DNA from: Halichondria panicea
Lineage: Eukaryota; Porifera; Demospongiae; Suberitida; Halichondriidae
DNA length: 64,000 bases
NCBI RefSeq assembly: GCF_963675165.1
Contig: NC_087377.1
Coordinates: 12,448,632-12,512,631 of the forward strand
Direction: 5' to 3'
Shown: in pieces, positions 34,050-46,568 of the stretch
How positions within the stretch are numbered: position 1 is the first letter of the stretch
Layout: the number at the start of each line of letters is the position of its first letter
Notes under the pieces: generated by a model
Database searches by the model: none
What the model was told of the DNA's origin: nothing
Seen by the model: only the letters and a program-made list of their open reading frames with translations
Translations under genes and position numbers: made by a program

Positions 34050-35937
34050 ATGCAGCTACAAACAGTTATTATTTACAGCACCCAGTTGTTCGTACTGGCT
34101 GCAGGTGAGTGTTGCATGTGTGCATGTGGCATATAGCTATATAAAACTTGATTTAGCTATACATTTATATTTTTGCAGCCACTCTGACATCCACTCCCAC
34201 TGTGTCCTGTCCTGGTGACACTGTCACCTTTACCTGCACTCTACCTGGTAGTCTCATACGATGGAAAGTCACTCCTCCAACGGTTCAAGGAGCTTCGTTT
34301 AGATTGACTTTAATATTCACCGGCAGTGTAAATGTCGCTGTGACTGAGGGTAATCCAGCATTCCGTGGTGTTCTCACTGATTCCAGTGGAGGAATGCTCA
34401 CTGCCACTCTAACCTCACTGTCTGAGGCCTCAACTGTGGAGGGATTTATGGTGGAGTGTGAGGGAGCAAGCTCACAAGAGGGTCCCCTCACTATCACTAT
34501 GGCTGGTGAGTGGCTGGTGGAGTGCATACATGCCATGTACACGTGCATTCTCAGTTTATCAATACACTCATGCACAGATTCACCCTCCCCTCCACTTAAT
34601 CCAAGGGTGTCCTCCTCAGCCCAAAACCAACTCAGCTCCTCTATTATCACTCTGGAGTGGGACCCTCCCTCCTCTACTGGTGGTGTGTCTGTCAGCTATG
34701 TCCTCATCATCTCCCTAAAACCTCTCTCCAAGTCACCAGTCACCGTGGAGACCACCTCAGCACAGATAACTGTCTCCTACAACACTCCCTACAATGTGAC
34801 AATCAGAGCTGTCAACTGTGCTGGAATGAGTGACGATGATGTGATGATGATGATTCTTCCTATTGGTTAGTTTCTATTAGCTGATCTCTTAGTGTATAAT
34901 ATTGTTTGCTACAGTTACCTGCCCCTCCAACCCAACACCTGCAAATAGAGTGACCATCAATGGTGCTCCACCACTGCCTGCACTAGTAGGATCAACACTG
35001 AGCTTCACTTGCAATGGAGAGACAGTACCAGCAACCTGTGAGAATGATGGGCGGTGGTTACCTGATCCTACCAGTTACCTCTGTCCCTCGGGTAAAATTA
35101 TTGGTGAATCACTGTCATGATTGTTACTATATAGCCCCTCCTCTCAGATGTCACCTGTGGCTTTCCTGTCGCACCTTCCAGAGGCAGTGTGGACGTTAAG
35201 GGTCGGACATTGCCCTTTTCGATAGACTCAGTGGTAAACTTATATTGTGACAAAGGACTATTCCCAGCTGGTGATATGTCCAGTACGTGTGAAAATGTGG
35301 GTGGAGTAGGAACTTGGAAGCCGGACACGAACATCACATGCAGAGATATGCCTGGTGAGAATGCCATTGGCTAAACTTGTTGCGTGTATTATTAACATCT
35401 AATTTACGTTTCACCGCAGTCAACTGCTCTCTACCCAAAAAGCCATCCAACGGAACAATAGTGAACTATGAGAGTTTGAATGAGACAGTATCGGAGGGAA
35501 CAGTGCTGACTTACCAGTGTGACAATGGACTCTCACTGACTGGACCCAACACCATCACTTGCACTAATGCTGGTGTCTGGAGTACTGAGCCTGAGGCAAT
35601 CGTGTGTGTACTTGAATGTGAGTAGCGCTTTGTTAACGGTTGATTTCCTTGTTTACCTTCTCCATGCATAGATGATATTTCCGCCACCTTATCCACTGGT
35701 GCTGCTATCGTTATAAGTGTGATCATCACTTTCATTGTGACTCTAGTCACTGGATTCCTCACTGGACTCTTAGTGATGCACCTTTGCTCCCGTAAGAAGG
35801 CAGCTGAAGGACAAGCTAACGTAGGACCCACTGTACCAGCTGGTCCTGTTTATGAGGAGGTGTCACCCAAAATGGAAATTAAACTGAACAGTAACCAAGC
35901 ATATGAACGGTCAACCAGTGTATACGTAGGACTGTGA
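34050..35937 (+). CDS. Subfamily Y receptor: Ig, FN3, three CCP, TM, tyrosine tail
   Basis: Seven exons (34050-34104, 34179-34505, 34578-34865, 34915-35091, 35148-35354, 35420-35617, 35672-35937), all joined in phase 1, give 505 residues. Signal peptide 1-18 (MQLQTVIIYSTQLFVLAA); I chose this ATG by match to the copy at 41082, and an ATG at 34036 is out of frame. Ig-like domain 19-127 (CPGDTVTFTC, W, VECEG); FN3 128-223 (ITLEWDPPSSTGG, YNVTIRAVNCAG); CCP modules 224-282, 283-351 and 352-417, each with four cysteines and a tryptophan; TM about 428-455; tail with CSRKK, Y478 (VYEEV), Y495 and Y502. The C-terminus is SVYVGL, which fits the ITIM consensus and differs from its paralogues. The gene appears intact. 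Sushi modules usually bind proteins or glycans; ligand unknown. Confidence 0.85.
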
Positions 35938-37340
35938 AAGTTTAGCATTAATCCAGTGTCTGCATAATAATTTATAGCTTATCAGTTGTACGCGATGTAT
36001 ATGTGTTATAGAGCCAAGGTTTTATACATCAACTTATGTTTATTCATCGCGTCTGTTGTTTGTAATATTAACACTTGAGAACTGAATGTAAACAATTAGC
36101 ACAAATCAATGTGTACATCTCTGTGCATCAACGATCATGATTTGTGTCAGCAATTAACATAATTCTATGCAATATTTTTTATCGTTATTGTTCTGTTAAA
36201 ATTTGTATTATAGTTTGTATAATTCAGCACATGCAGCAAATTAAATACTGAAAAAGCATGATTTGTTGTATTTGTTAATTGTCTCCATGCACACGACACT
36301 TGCTTATAAATCTTGATTGCAGCAAGGATAGAACACACACATGCACAGAGCACAGTACAGAACCTTTTTCTACTGATACAAAGCTAAGTAACTTCTAGGT
36401 AGATTGTTCTGTTACAGTTCCAGTGGATACTCCACCCTTAGATTGAAGATTCATCTGCATGGGAATTGAATATCCGTACGTTCCAGTTAATTGTCTATAT
36501 GACAAGTTACTCTTTCTGGTTTTGTGATTCTTCTGGCTGAGCTGGAGATGAGGGTATGTCTATCTCATCGGCATATCTTCTTCAGTTTGCGGCGAAGACG
36601 AGACTTGGAATATGATCCGCATGCATGTCTCCTGACTTAGTCGTTCGTCTTTCTATAATTTATAGTCTCACTTCGTAAGTTAGATTTCCTTGTTTCGATA
36701 CAATCACTCCAGGCGTCCATGCATGTGACCGTGAACTTCTCTCTACAGGTACTATAGGAATACAAGTATGAAGAAGCGCTTTATTATACCAGTCCTATTA
36801 TTATATCAGGGGGCATATGATTCAGTATAATTATACAGATGGTCCCAGAGCCACTTTGTAGACTTCAATGTAAAATATCACGTGAATCGCTTCCATTTCC
36901 AATCCTTCTTTCTCTTCTATCTATACTGGTAGTGTATATATAGATCTATAATTTTATGCATGACCACCACATTACCACCATAATTATTATTATTTATCTA
37001 CCACACATGCCATTAAGATTATTATGTTACCTTTTGTTACCTTTATCCCATACCCCACTGCACCATAAACTTCTAGTATACACGTACATCACACACCATA
37101 TTTAAGTTGCAAAATTAATGTTCATCAGTTACAATCTTTACTTTTGACATGCAGGAAAACTCCAGATTGGAACTTTAGAACAACTCTATACACGGTAAAC
37201 ACAACAAGCACAACGTTATAATGTAATACCCACACACAATAAACCCACTGTCTCATGACTGGAGAAAAAGTATCATAGCAATAGGTAAAGATGTTACAAT
37301 TTGCTTTTGGCACTTTACTTGTCTATGTCCTGTTAAAATA
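35938..37340. other. No gene recognised; one repeat remnant
   Basis: Intergenic between two subfamily Y genes. About 36790-36930 contains a scrap of the element at 59977-60505 (GGTCCCAGAGCCACT, CACGTGAATC, CATTTCCAATCC). The rest shows nothing recognisable. Confidence 0.5.
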
Positions 37341-39171
37341 ATGATGGTGAACTTGTTAGTGATCAACTTCAAGTATCTTCTGTTAGTAGTATTGATTAGC
37401 TCTCAGATGGGAGGTATGAATAACAAGCTAGGTGTATTTTGATGTTTGAATGAACCTGTTCCATTTCAACACAGAGGCCTCTCAGACTCTAGTGTCCAAT
37501 ACGAGTGTGGTGTGTCCTGGAGAGAGTATCCACTCTCATCAACCTCAGTGAAGTATCTGTACTGGATGGTAGCAATGTCACCTGTTCTATTTTCGATTCA
37601 AATGGTACTGATGTTGAACTACAGACAATAATGGTTGCTGGTGAGTAGCTGTTATTATCTTTATTATCAATCTAGCACTGCTTATGTTTACACACAGGTA
37701 ATTCAACCTCTCCATTAAACCCAAGAATATCCTCCTCTCTAAATCAACCCAGCTCATCCATTGTCATTCTGGACTGGGACACTCCCTCCTATACTGGTGG
37801 TGTGTCCGCCAGGTATGTCCTCATCATCACCCCAACACCTCTCTCTGGGTCACCAGTCACCGTGGAGACCACCTCAGTACAGATAACCATCTCCTACAAC
37901 ACACCCTACAATGTGACCATCAGAGCTGTCAACTGTGTTGGAATGAGTGAAACTAGAATTGTGAATCTGGGTAAGTTAATAAGAATTTATACATTGTTTA
38001 TATTCCTTCTCTGTAATACAGTGGTGTGCTCCACACCGTCTATACTTCTGCTGGTGTGACCATCACCAACACACCTCCTGTCACTATTGGTGGATCCATG
38101 CTCATTTTCACTTGTAGTGGAGACAATGAAGTGAGAACCTCAACCTGTGGCAGTAGCGGGTGGTCTCCTGACCCTGGGACCTTTGACTGTGGCATCCCAC
38201 AGCCAGTTACAGGTATCACACATGCATGGGCAATTAACTCTCTAAAAGGAATGTTGATCTCATGCATTAGATCCCCAAGTCAGCTGTGGTTCTCCTGCTG
38301 CACTGTCTAGAGGTAGTGTGGATATCAGTGGTGGGACATCACCCTTCTCACTGGGTTCACTGGTTAGCTATCGTTGTGACAAGGGACTATTCCCCCCTGA
38401 TGTGAGGACCAGCACATGCACTGATGTGGGGGGTAGGGGAGAGTGGGTGGACAATCCTGGGAGCTTGAGGTGTAGGGAGAGGCCAGGTAAAACGTAGCTG
38501 TTTAGAGGCAATTTTTTGATTTCCTTCGAAAAAGTTCATTCTATAGACGTGCAATTGTATTAGTTTACGTACACCGCCTTTGTTCCACATTTCTAAGTAT
38601 TCAATGGCAGGCTATTGAGTGCTCGTAATACAAACATATCATTTTCTGACCGTCCATATAGTCAACTGCTCTCTTCCTGCTGAGCCCTGCAACGGTGCTA
38701 TAGTGGACTATGAGAGATTGAACAACACAGTGTTGGAGGGAACAGTGCTGACTTACCAGTGTGACAATGGACTCTCACTGACTGGACTCAACACCATCAC
38801 TTGCACTAATACTAGAGTCTGGAGCACTGAGCCTGAAACAATCATGTGTGTGCCTAGGACTGAAGGTCAGTAATTGTTTGCTATTCCAAAAATACATGCA
38901 GTCATACTATCCCCTCTCACAGTTTCTACTGTCGCTATCAGTGTGGTCATCACTTTCATTGTCACTCTAGTCATTGGATTCCTCACTGGACTCCTAGTGA
39001 TGCATGTTTTCTCTCGTAAGAAGGCAGTATACTTCCCGGCAACTGCATGAAGGACAAGCTAACGTAGGACCCACTGCACTAGTTGGTCCTGTTTATGAGG
39101 AGGTACCAGTATCACCCAAAGAGGAGATTGAACTCAACACAAACCAGGCGTATGGACCGTTAGGACTGTAA
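37341..39171 (+). pseudogene. Subfamily Y receptor pseudogene
   Basis: Exons 37341-37413 (signal), 37475-37640 (Ig), 37698-37970 (FN3), 38022-38212 (CCP1), 38280-38486 (CCP2), 38662-38865 (CCP3), 38923-39171 (TM/tail) match the intact gene at 41.1-43.1 kb. The Ig exon has lost its middle and is 166 nt, so it shifts frame. CCP1 has a 2-bp insertion (TCTATACTTCTG). The tail exon has a 4-bp insertion (ACTGCATGAAGG) giving TGA at 39048-39050, before VYEEV; the remnant tail also carries a 6-bp insertion. FN3, CCP2 and CCP3 stay open, and CCP2 uses a weaker acceptor (CCCCAAG). Because exons are phase 1, skipping the Ig exon would restore frame only as far as CCP1. Most likely non-functional. Confidence 0.8.
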
Positions 39172-40479
39172 AACTCATTCACTATAATATTCAATAGCAT
39201 TATTCAACAAGTTAATTGTGATCATTCTGCCATTTCATAGGCCTATATAATTATAGACTCGCTATAGTTCGTATATATAACCTGGAGATTGTCTCAATTG
39301 CATTCCCTATAATTATAATACATCAGAGGAGGTTATTTTTTGCTGTAAAACTTGCCATTGTTATAACGTGGTGATCAAACTCGACAGTTATTATAATTAT
39401 GGTTCAGTGTGTGGTAGTATGTGCATTACACCCTAACTTTCAGCTATTGTTTTCCTTGCAACTTTCATTATTCAGCATCAGATATAAATGTATATGTATA
39501 TGTAATATGAGAACAATGTAGCACTGCATCTGTTCACACATATTTAAACTGATGTACACATGTATGCTAATTTGCTTTGTACAATAATAAGAGAATATTA
39601 ATTATACAACTGTCCACAAATGTACCTGGAACTGCCCTTGAGCTTGAGACAGTGTGCACTGTTCTGTCCAACTTGCCCAGATTCCTGCAGCAAATATAAA
39701 TCACAGTACATAAAGAAAAACTCAGTGCTAATGCCTCTCACCATTTGCTTCACTCAAGGTATTAAGAGGGTTATATAATTATATATGTTATTATTGTTGT
39801 TTGCAATTGCTGTTGTTGGCTGTTGTGGAGGTGTTGTTGGCGGTCTGTTTGCATGGGGGTACTGATTGTTGTAATGCTCATAGTTTTTTGTTATTATCAC
39901 CAAGAACTTGAAAAGTGGAGCTTATAGAAGGATGTTTACGATTGTACAAAATCAATTGTTATTAATTTTGTTTAAGACAAATGAGACAATGGAGATTTTG
40001 TAATGACTAATTTGCTCTAGAGGCCACATTGCGTTGCAGTCGAATCAGGCATATAGAGAAATCAAATATATGCAGAGTATAGCTTGCTACTTGATCTTGA
40101 TTGTGAACCGTTTGTTTACTTATCAATAATGGTCATGATTGCATTCATCTTTATTGTTAACAGAACAGTATCCTTTATGATCACAACAGCTGGCTAAACA
40201 AACACTAACAGGTTACTCAGCCTGCAGCTATTTACTGAAGTCAGCAATTTAGCAAATGTTTCATTAACGATCTTTACTTTTGGAAAACTTCTTCAGGACA
40301 ACTCTACAGATATAGCAGATATAGGGCTCTGGATATAGGGTATGGTAAACACAAGGTTAATATTAGATCTCTTTTTTCGTACCCACACTGACACAATAAA
40401 TTACCCACTGTCTCATGACTGGAGAAGTATGATCTAGTAAAGATGTCACATTTTGCTTTTATATTTGCCCTGTTAAATA
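39172..40479. other. No gene recognised
   Basis: Intergenic. At about 39790-39865 one frame reads FAIAVVGCCGGVVGGLFAWG then a stop, which could be a decayed TM exon. About 40385-40479 repeats the region upstream of the pseudogene at 37341 (CCACTGTCTCATGACTGGAG), so the promoter was duplicated with it. Confidence 0.45.
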
Positions 40480-40938
40480 ATGGTGAACTTGTTGATCAAG
40501 CATCTTCTGTTAGCAGTGATGATTGGCTCTCAGATAGGAGGTATGAATGCAAAACAAGATATATTGTGTTTCATGTGTGATTGAAGCTGTTCTACTACAG
40601 AGGCCTCATTAGCGTCCAACACGAGTGTGGCGTGTCCTGCATGGAGATGCAGTTCTGCTCACATGCTCTAAGCCTGCCCTGCATTGATATGGCAAGTGGA
40701 TCCTCCAGCGATGTCTGGGTTGATGTCAGTTCAAAGTACATTCTTTATTGGTTCTCAAGTTGGTCGAAGGAGGGACACATTAGGATCAGGAGTGATCATG
40801 CTTGAGGCTGTTCTTGTAAGCAATGATGGTGGAACTCTGACGTCCACCCTAATCAACCTCAGTGAAGTGTCTGTACTGGAAGGAACCAATAATTTTATTA
40901 CCTGTACTATACATTTATATAGATCTAGTTGTGTATAA
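40480..40938 (+). pseudogene. 5' fragment of a subfamily Y receptor
   Basis: A signal exon (40480-40540, MVNLLIKHLLLAVMIGSQIG) is followed by a damaged Ig exon from 40601. That exon has a GCAT insertion after TGTCCT and a second indel before ATATGGCAAGTG; an in-frame TAA lies between. The distal half remains open (LTSTLINLSEVSVLEG) but no donor matching the paralogues is present. A complete gene with its own signal exon begins 144 bp downstream. The 40480 exon could still act as an alternative first exon for that gene, since phases agree. Confidence 0.65.
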
Positions 40939-41081
40939 AATTATGGTTGACTTCTTCAACATTCTGATGTGGTTTTTCTGACTTCCTCAATAGAGGGTGT
41001 GTTAATTCAATCATAGGTGATCAATAAACTTAATTGTTGTTGTTGTACCAGCTAGTTATATATATATATATAGCTCCTGTA

Positions 41082-43067
41082 ATGCAAGTACAGGCAGTTA
41101 TTATCAGCATCCAGCTGTTTAGTCTTGCTGCAGGTAAGTTATATACATAGATCATCATCTATGTGTTCACTGGAACACACAATTTGTTTCAGCCACACTG
41201 ATATCCACTCCCCCTGTGGCCTGTCCTGATGACACTGTCACCTTCACCTGCACTCTGCCTGGTAGTCTCATACGATGGACAGTGACTCCTCCACAAGGCC
41301 AAATGTTCCTTGTCACTTTGAGTACCAGTAACACTGAGGACACACAAGGTAATCCAGCATTCCGTGGTGTTCTCACTGACTCCAGTGGAGGAATGCTCAC
41401 TGCCACTCTCACCTCACTGTCTGAGGCCTCCATTGTAGAAGGAACTATGGTGTTGTGTGAGGGAGCAAGCTCACAAGAGGGTCCTCTTACTATCACTGTG
41501 GCTGGTGAATGGATGATGGAATGTATGTAGAGTTATATCTATAGTCAATACACCTACAGATCCACCCAGCCCTCCACTGAACCCAAGAGTGTCCTCCACT
41601 CAAAACCAACCCAGCTCCTCCATTATCACTCTGGAGTGGGACCCTCCCTCCTCTACTGGTGGTGTGTCCGTCATGTATGTCCTCACCATCTCCACAACAC
41701 CTCTCTCCGAGTCACCAGTCACCGTGGAGACAACCTCTGCACAGATCACTGTCCTATATAACATTCCTTACAATGTAACCATCAGAGCTGTCAACTGTGC
41801 TGGAATGAGTCAAGAAAGTCTAATTGTGGATCTTAGTAAGCCATTCCATGGTCGTAATTATTATAACACATGTATGTATATTGTACTCTTTCTTAGTTTT
41901 GTGCCCCACACCGTCTACTGCTGCTGGTGTGACCATGACCAACACACCTCCTGTCACTATTGGTGGATCCATACTCACCTTCACTTGCGGTGGACCCAAT
42001 GAAGTGATAACCTCAACCTGTGGCAATAACGGGTGGTCTCCTGACCCTGGGACCTTCGACTGTGGCACCCCAGTTACAGGTATCATATACACGGGCAATT
42101 AACTCTCCAAAAGGAATGTTGATCTCATGCATTAGATCCCCCATCAGTCACCTGTGGCTCTCCAGCTGCACCGTCTAGAGCCAGTGTGGACATCAGTGGA
42201 GGGACACCACCCTTCTCACTGGGTTCAGAGGTCACCTTCCACTGTGATGAGGGACTGTTCCCCCCTAATTTGAGGACCAGCACATGCACTGATGTGGGGG
42301 GTAGGGGAGAGTGGGTGGAGAATCCCGGGAGCTTGGTGTGCAGGGAGAGGCCAGGTGAAATGTAGTTGTTTAGAAGCTTGATTTTGCCGTCAAAAAAAGT
42401 TTATGTGACTGCATGATATGTGTACAATTGTACCGCCTTTGTTCCACATTTCTTAGTATTCTGCAATTATGGCAGGTCATTGGGTGCTCATGTTGAGCTG
42501 ATGAGATACAAAGATGTATATTCACAGTTATTTTCTGACCGTCCCTATATAATTATAGCCAACTGCACTGTACCTGCTGAGCCGTGCAACAGTGCTATAG
42601 TGGACTATGAGAGGTTGAACGAGACAGTGTCGGAGGGAACAGTGCTGACTTACCAGTGTGACAATGGATTCTCACTGACTAGACCCAACACCATCACTTG
42701 TACTAATGCTAGAGTCTGGAGCACTGAGCCTGAGGCAATCATGTGTGTAGGTCAGTAATTGTTTGCTATCCCAAAATTAATACAGTCATATCTCACAGTT
42801 TCTACTGTCGCTCCCTTGTTCTCCACTTCTGCAACTGTCGCTATCAGTGTGGTCATCACTTTCATTGTCACTCTAGTCATTGGATTCCTCACTGGACTGC
42901 TAGTGATGTATCTTTTCTTTCGAAAGAAAGCAGTGTACTTCCCAGCAACTGAAGGACAAACTAACACAGCGTCCACTGCACCAGCTGGTCCTGTTTATGA
43001 GGAGGTGTCACCCAAAGAGGAGATTGAACTCAACACAAACCAGGCGTATGGACCATTAGGACTGTGA
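41082..43067 (+). CDS. Subfamily Y receptor: Ig, FN3, three CCP, TM, tyrosine tail
   Basis: Seven phase-1 exons (41082-41133, 41193-41504, 41560-41835, 41897-42079, 42148-42354, 42559-42750, 42799-43067) give 496 residues. Signal peptide 1-17 (MQVQAVIISIQLFSLAA); Ig-like 18-121 (CPDDTVTFTC, W, VLCEG); FN3 122-213 (ITLEWDPPSSTGG); CCP modules 214-274, 275-343 and 344-407; TM about 419-447, flanked by FFRKK; tail with VYFP, VYEEV and QAYGPLGL. No lesion was found. It is closest to the gene at 34.1 kb in the Ig and FN3 exons and to the pseudogene at 37.3 kb in the CCP exons, so its history is mosaic. Donors are GT, including two GTCAGT/GTATCA types. Likely a cell-surface receptor with SH2-type signalling; ligand unknown. 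Confidence 0.85.
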
Positions 43068-43512
43068 AACTTTGTGCACTCTTTATGAATAGCATTCAAC
43101 AAGTTACATTGCAATAATTATCGTTCTGTTGGTATTTTGTTTGTTATAGACATAGACTCAGTGTTTTTGATAGCATATAATTATAACCAGGAGCCCATAT
43201 TAAATAAGAATTCTAGATCGATCTCTTATTTATATGGGCTCCTAGTATAACTTATACACAATTATATATGTAAAACCTATGTATTAGTTAATGTACAGTT
43301 ATAATTATAGAGGGGTTTATAACAGTAAACCTTCCGACCACGAGGGCGTAGCCCAAGTTATAGATCTATGTGGTTTTTCTCTCAATCAGAAAATTGAGTT
43401 CACGTGTTTTTTCTTCACGAACCAAGTGATCGATCAAGCTCAGCATGCGGTTATTAATTATGCTTCGATGTGCGGTAATAATATTATGTGCATTATACCC
43501 TAGCTTTCAGTA

Positions 43513-43742
43513 TACCGTATAGCGCGAAATTTTCGAGGGGCTTAATTTTCGTGGATTTCGTGGGTTAGCAATCCTACACGAAAATTAAGTCCACGAAAAT
43601 CGTTCTTTACCTGCTATAACGTGCAAGATTTAAAGGCGTGGCTTCCGGTAAGCAGTCATTCCGCGAACATTGTGCAACGAAATGGCTTTTAGAGGCCAAT
43701 CCACGAAATATAAGTGCCTCGAAAATTTCGCGCTATACGGTA
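43513..43742. repeat. Palindromic MITE, ACCGTATAGCG family, intact copy
   Basis: TACCGTATAGCGCGAAATTT at the left and its reverse complement at the right, with TA flanks. Nearly identical, in inverse orientation, to 54024-54253, so both moved recently. From 43743 to 44217 I see no gene. Confidence 0.85.
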
Positions 43743-45358
43743 ATTATAAATTGTTATTTGCAACTTTCATAAAATAATAATGGCATTGTTTATATTCAGC
43801 ATCGGATATGTATAATTGAGAACAATGCAAACAATAGCTGCATCTGTTCACATATTTAAACTGATGAACAAAGAGTAAACGTACACATAATTATATTGCT
43901 TCAAATGTAAGAAAAACAACAAGCTATATAATTGTACATTGTATACTGTTCTGTCAGACTTGTCCAGATTCCTGCAGCAAATATGGAACATCAGCATATA
44001 AAGATCTGGCATGAAGTTAGGATATTAATTAAGCAATAATAATGCCATTACGGGGTGGGATTATGGAGGTAGAAAGGAGGAGAGAGTGGCTGAAGGGATC
44101 GAATGTACATAGGTAAAGCCGTCCTAAGCCTAATTAAGCTTAATGAGCAGGGCTTTGAGTTACACGATTGTAATGTTCATATATATAGTAAACGATAGAC
44201 ATTACGCAAAGACTCACATTGGATTAGTTGTTCTATTCTCCCTCTAAGGATCATTCTCCCCAGCAGCTGATAGAGACAGTCCACTCCAGCAGACTGTACC
44301 AGGGCATTGCCACTGCTCTGTGAGGGGCGGGGGGGTACACGTAAATAACTGTATGTAGATCTACATAATCAATATTGAAATAGCTAGGAAACAAGGACAC
44401 AAAGTGTTTCTATGCTATTGAAAGTAATGGCTCCTACACAGTCCTAACAACTCACCAGTCCATATAGAAGATGCAGCTCTAAACACTCCCTCACCCAGCG
44501 ACTTGGGCAGGCAACTGTGGACAGAGAAAGGGAGAGAAAAACATTGAACATACTCGAAAAGAAGTGAGAGAAAGAATTTCAAGCTGGAGAAGGAAACTGA
44601 AGGGGGAGGGGGGAGGGGTATTAATATAATTATTATACTCTGGCCTAAACTTACATCACACAACACATTCACAAGCTGTACTCAACACTTGGATCCTTGT
44701 GTATCACTAGTGACCACCGGGTACACTAACACATGCAACTCTACAAAAGTACTATCACACACATCTTTTGTAAATGATCAGTACACCTGTAATCTACATA
44801 ACATCAACATACCTTTATCCCATACCTCATTACACCCTCAATCACACAGCATATCCACACACATCACACACCCTCACTCTTCTCCACGGCTCTCTGTGAT
44901 AGTGTGAGTCCACACATCCTCCTCTCCTCATGCTGGGGACCAGTGAACCACACGAGTACTGTAACATCTGCTGGTCTGTGTGAGCTGGGTTGTCCATGGA
45001 TACAATGAATCTCCCTAAATACAGCCGTTCCAGGATCAATACCAGAGGAGTTGAGGTAGGGAGAGGATGAACAATAAAATGATTCATCTTTGCATCTTAA
45101 AACACAATCATCTACTATATTACGTTAAACACAATCTTTCAGACAGCTATTGAGGAAGCTTTAAGCACTCAATGCATGTACAACAATATTGATTGCCTAG
45201 CAGCAGCTTACAATTAAGGTTAGAGAAAGAGATGGAGAAACTTTGAGTGAAGTACAAAGTGGAGATAAGACAAGGAATGTAGTGGTCACCCACAACTTGG
45301 TATCTGTTACAGAACACAAAGGATTCAAAAGGTGATACACTCCATACTAGTAACTAGC

Positions 45359-45567
45359 TACCGTATAGCGGGTAAGTTTCGTGGGGTAAAAAATTCGTTC
45401 AACTCGAGAAAAGGTGGTTTCCGTGAATAAAAATTTCGTTTAGTATTGTGGCTGCACGGCATTCCTACGTTCCAATAAGCCGCACCTACGTTAAAATTTC
45501 GTGGAGGTCAGCCTGCCCACAAAAATAACGAATATTTTACCCCACGAAAATTATCCGCTATACGGTA
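45359..45567. repeat. Palindromic MITE, ACCGTATAGCG family
   Basis: TACCGTATAGCGGGTAAGTT at the left; CCGCTATACGGTA at the right. It lies inside the gamma fragments of the HEAT-like gene. Confidence 0.8.
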
Positions 45568-45835
45568 TAACAGGATTGCAAAATACAACCGCAGCCAGTT
45601 AGGTCCCTTAATACAGTACAGCTATCTTCAAAGGTTTTTAATGTTTCTTAAAGGGGCTTTCATACTTGTAGTGTTGTTTTCACACGATCAGCTGGTGTAC
45701 CTCAAATTAAAGCCGTGTGTAGTTAGCTAGCTGCAACATACAATCAAGCTTAGCTTTTGCTCGCTTTTATTCGACAACAAAGCTTTAACATAAAATCACC
45801 AGTCGTCCCACGTAGGGTTTCAGACAATCCTTCAC

Positions 45836-45838
<3 letters not shown>

Positions 45839-45905
<67 letters not shown>
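45839..45905. repeat. GT microsatellite
   Basis: About 33 GT units, inside former intron sequence. Similar GT runs occupy the same place in copies delta (51.9 kb) and epsilon (58.63 kb), so the run predates the duplications. Confidence 0.85.
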
Positions 45906-45908
<3 letters not shown>

Positions 45909-46568
45909 CGTGATAACTTTGGATTCTAAGCACACCGTCCATGAGGCACTCAAAGTAATCGCACACCCAATCAAAAAATACACTTTAATGGCCAAAGACT
46001 TTTCCCTGCATGCAAAAATCCCATCACCCACTCACCACTTTGTGGATGTACTGCTCAACCAGCTGCACTACCCTGGTCTGTGTGACCACCCTCCAGGTCT
46101 CCTGAGAGTAGAGCCTTACACCCTCAGCCACATATTACCTGAGAGGAAGGGAGAGATAGTGAAATACAGTGGAACAATGAACAAATAACCTTCAAAGAAA
46201 AGGGACACTGTAATAATAAGGAAAATGCTTTCGTGTCGTAAATATCAATAAACAATAGACGTACGAAATCAGTCAACCAATATGCACATTTTGTACTTTG
46301 TAGTGTTGTTTTCACACGATCAGCTGGTGTAACTCAAATTAAAAGCCATGTGTAGTTAGCTAGCTGCAACATACAATCAAATATAAGGTGAGTAGATTTG
46401 GTTATAATATAATAATAGGTGCCTTACATGTGTAATAAATATATAGGTGTCGTACTAAGAGAGAGGATGAACAATATGAGAAGGCTATTTATTATGCTAA
46501 CATAATTATTATGGAAAAAATATATAGGTTCTATAATAACAGGTCTATATATAAGTTGCATTTAGCGT

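Larger units (their letters stand above)
44218..46140 (-). pseudogene. Fragments of the HEAT-like gene, copy gamma
   Basis: Minus-strand blocks in order: 46030-46140 (TWRVVTQTRVVQLVEQYIHK, with a TAA early in the block), about 45815-45840 (decayed VKDCLKPYVGRL), about 44870-45060 (IDPGTAVFREIHCIHG), about 44463-44513 (LPKSLGEGVF), and 44218-44317 (SSGNALVQSAGVDCLYQLLG, ending GTGAGT). The HAVREAAC exon and the N-terminal exon are missing and frames differ between blocks. It sits 1.2 kb downstream of an intact receptor. Not functional as it stands. Confidence 0.5.

Noticed and set aside
34036-34218. Upstream ATG at 34036 as the start of the 34.1 kb receptor
   Set aside because: It is out of frame with the Ig exon; the ATG at 34050 gives a signal peptide matching that of the paralogue at 41082.
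45750-46188. Open frames of 93 and 143 codons across the GT run near 45.9 kb
   Set aside because: Most of the frame is Val-Cys or Thr-His dipeptides from the microsatellite, joined to antisense of the HEAT-like exon.
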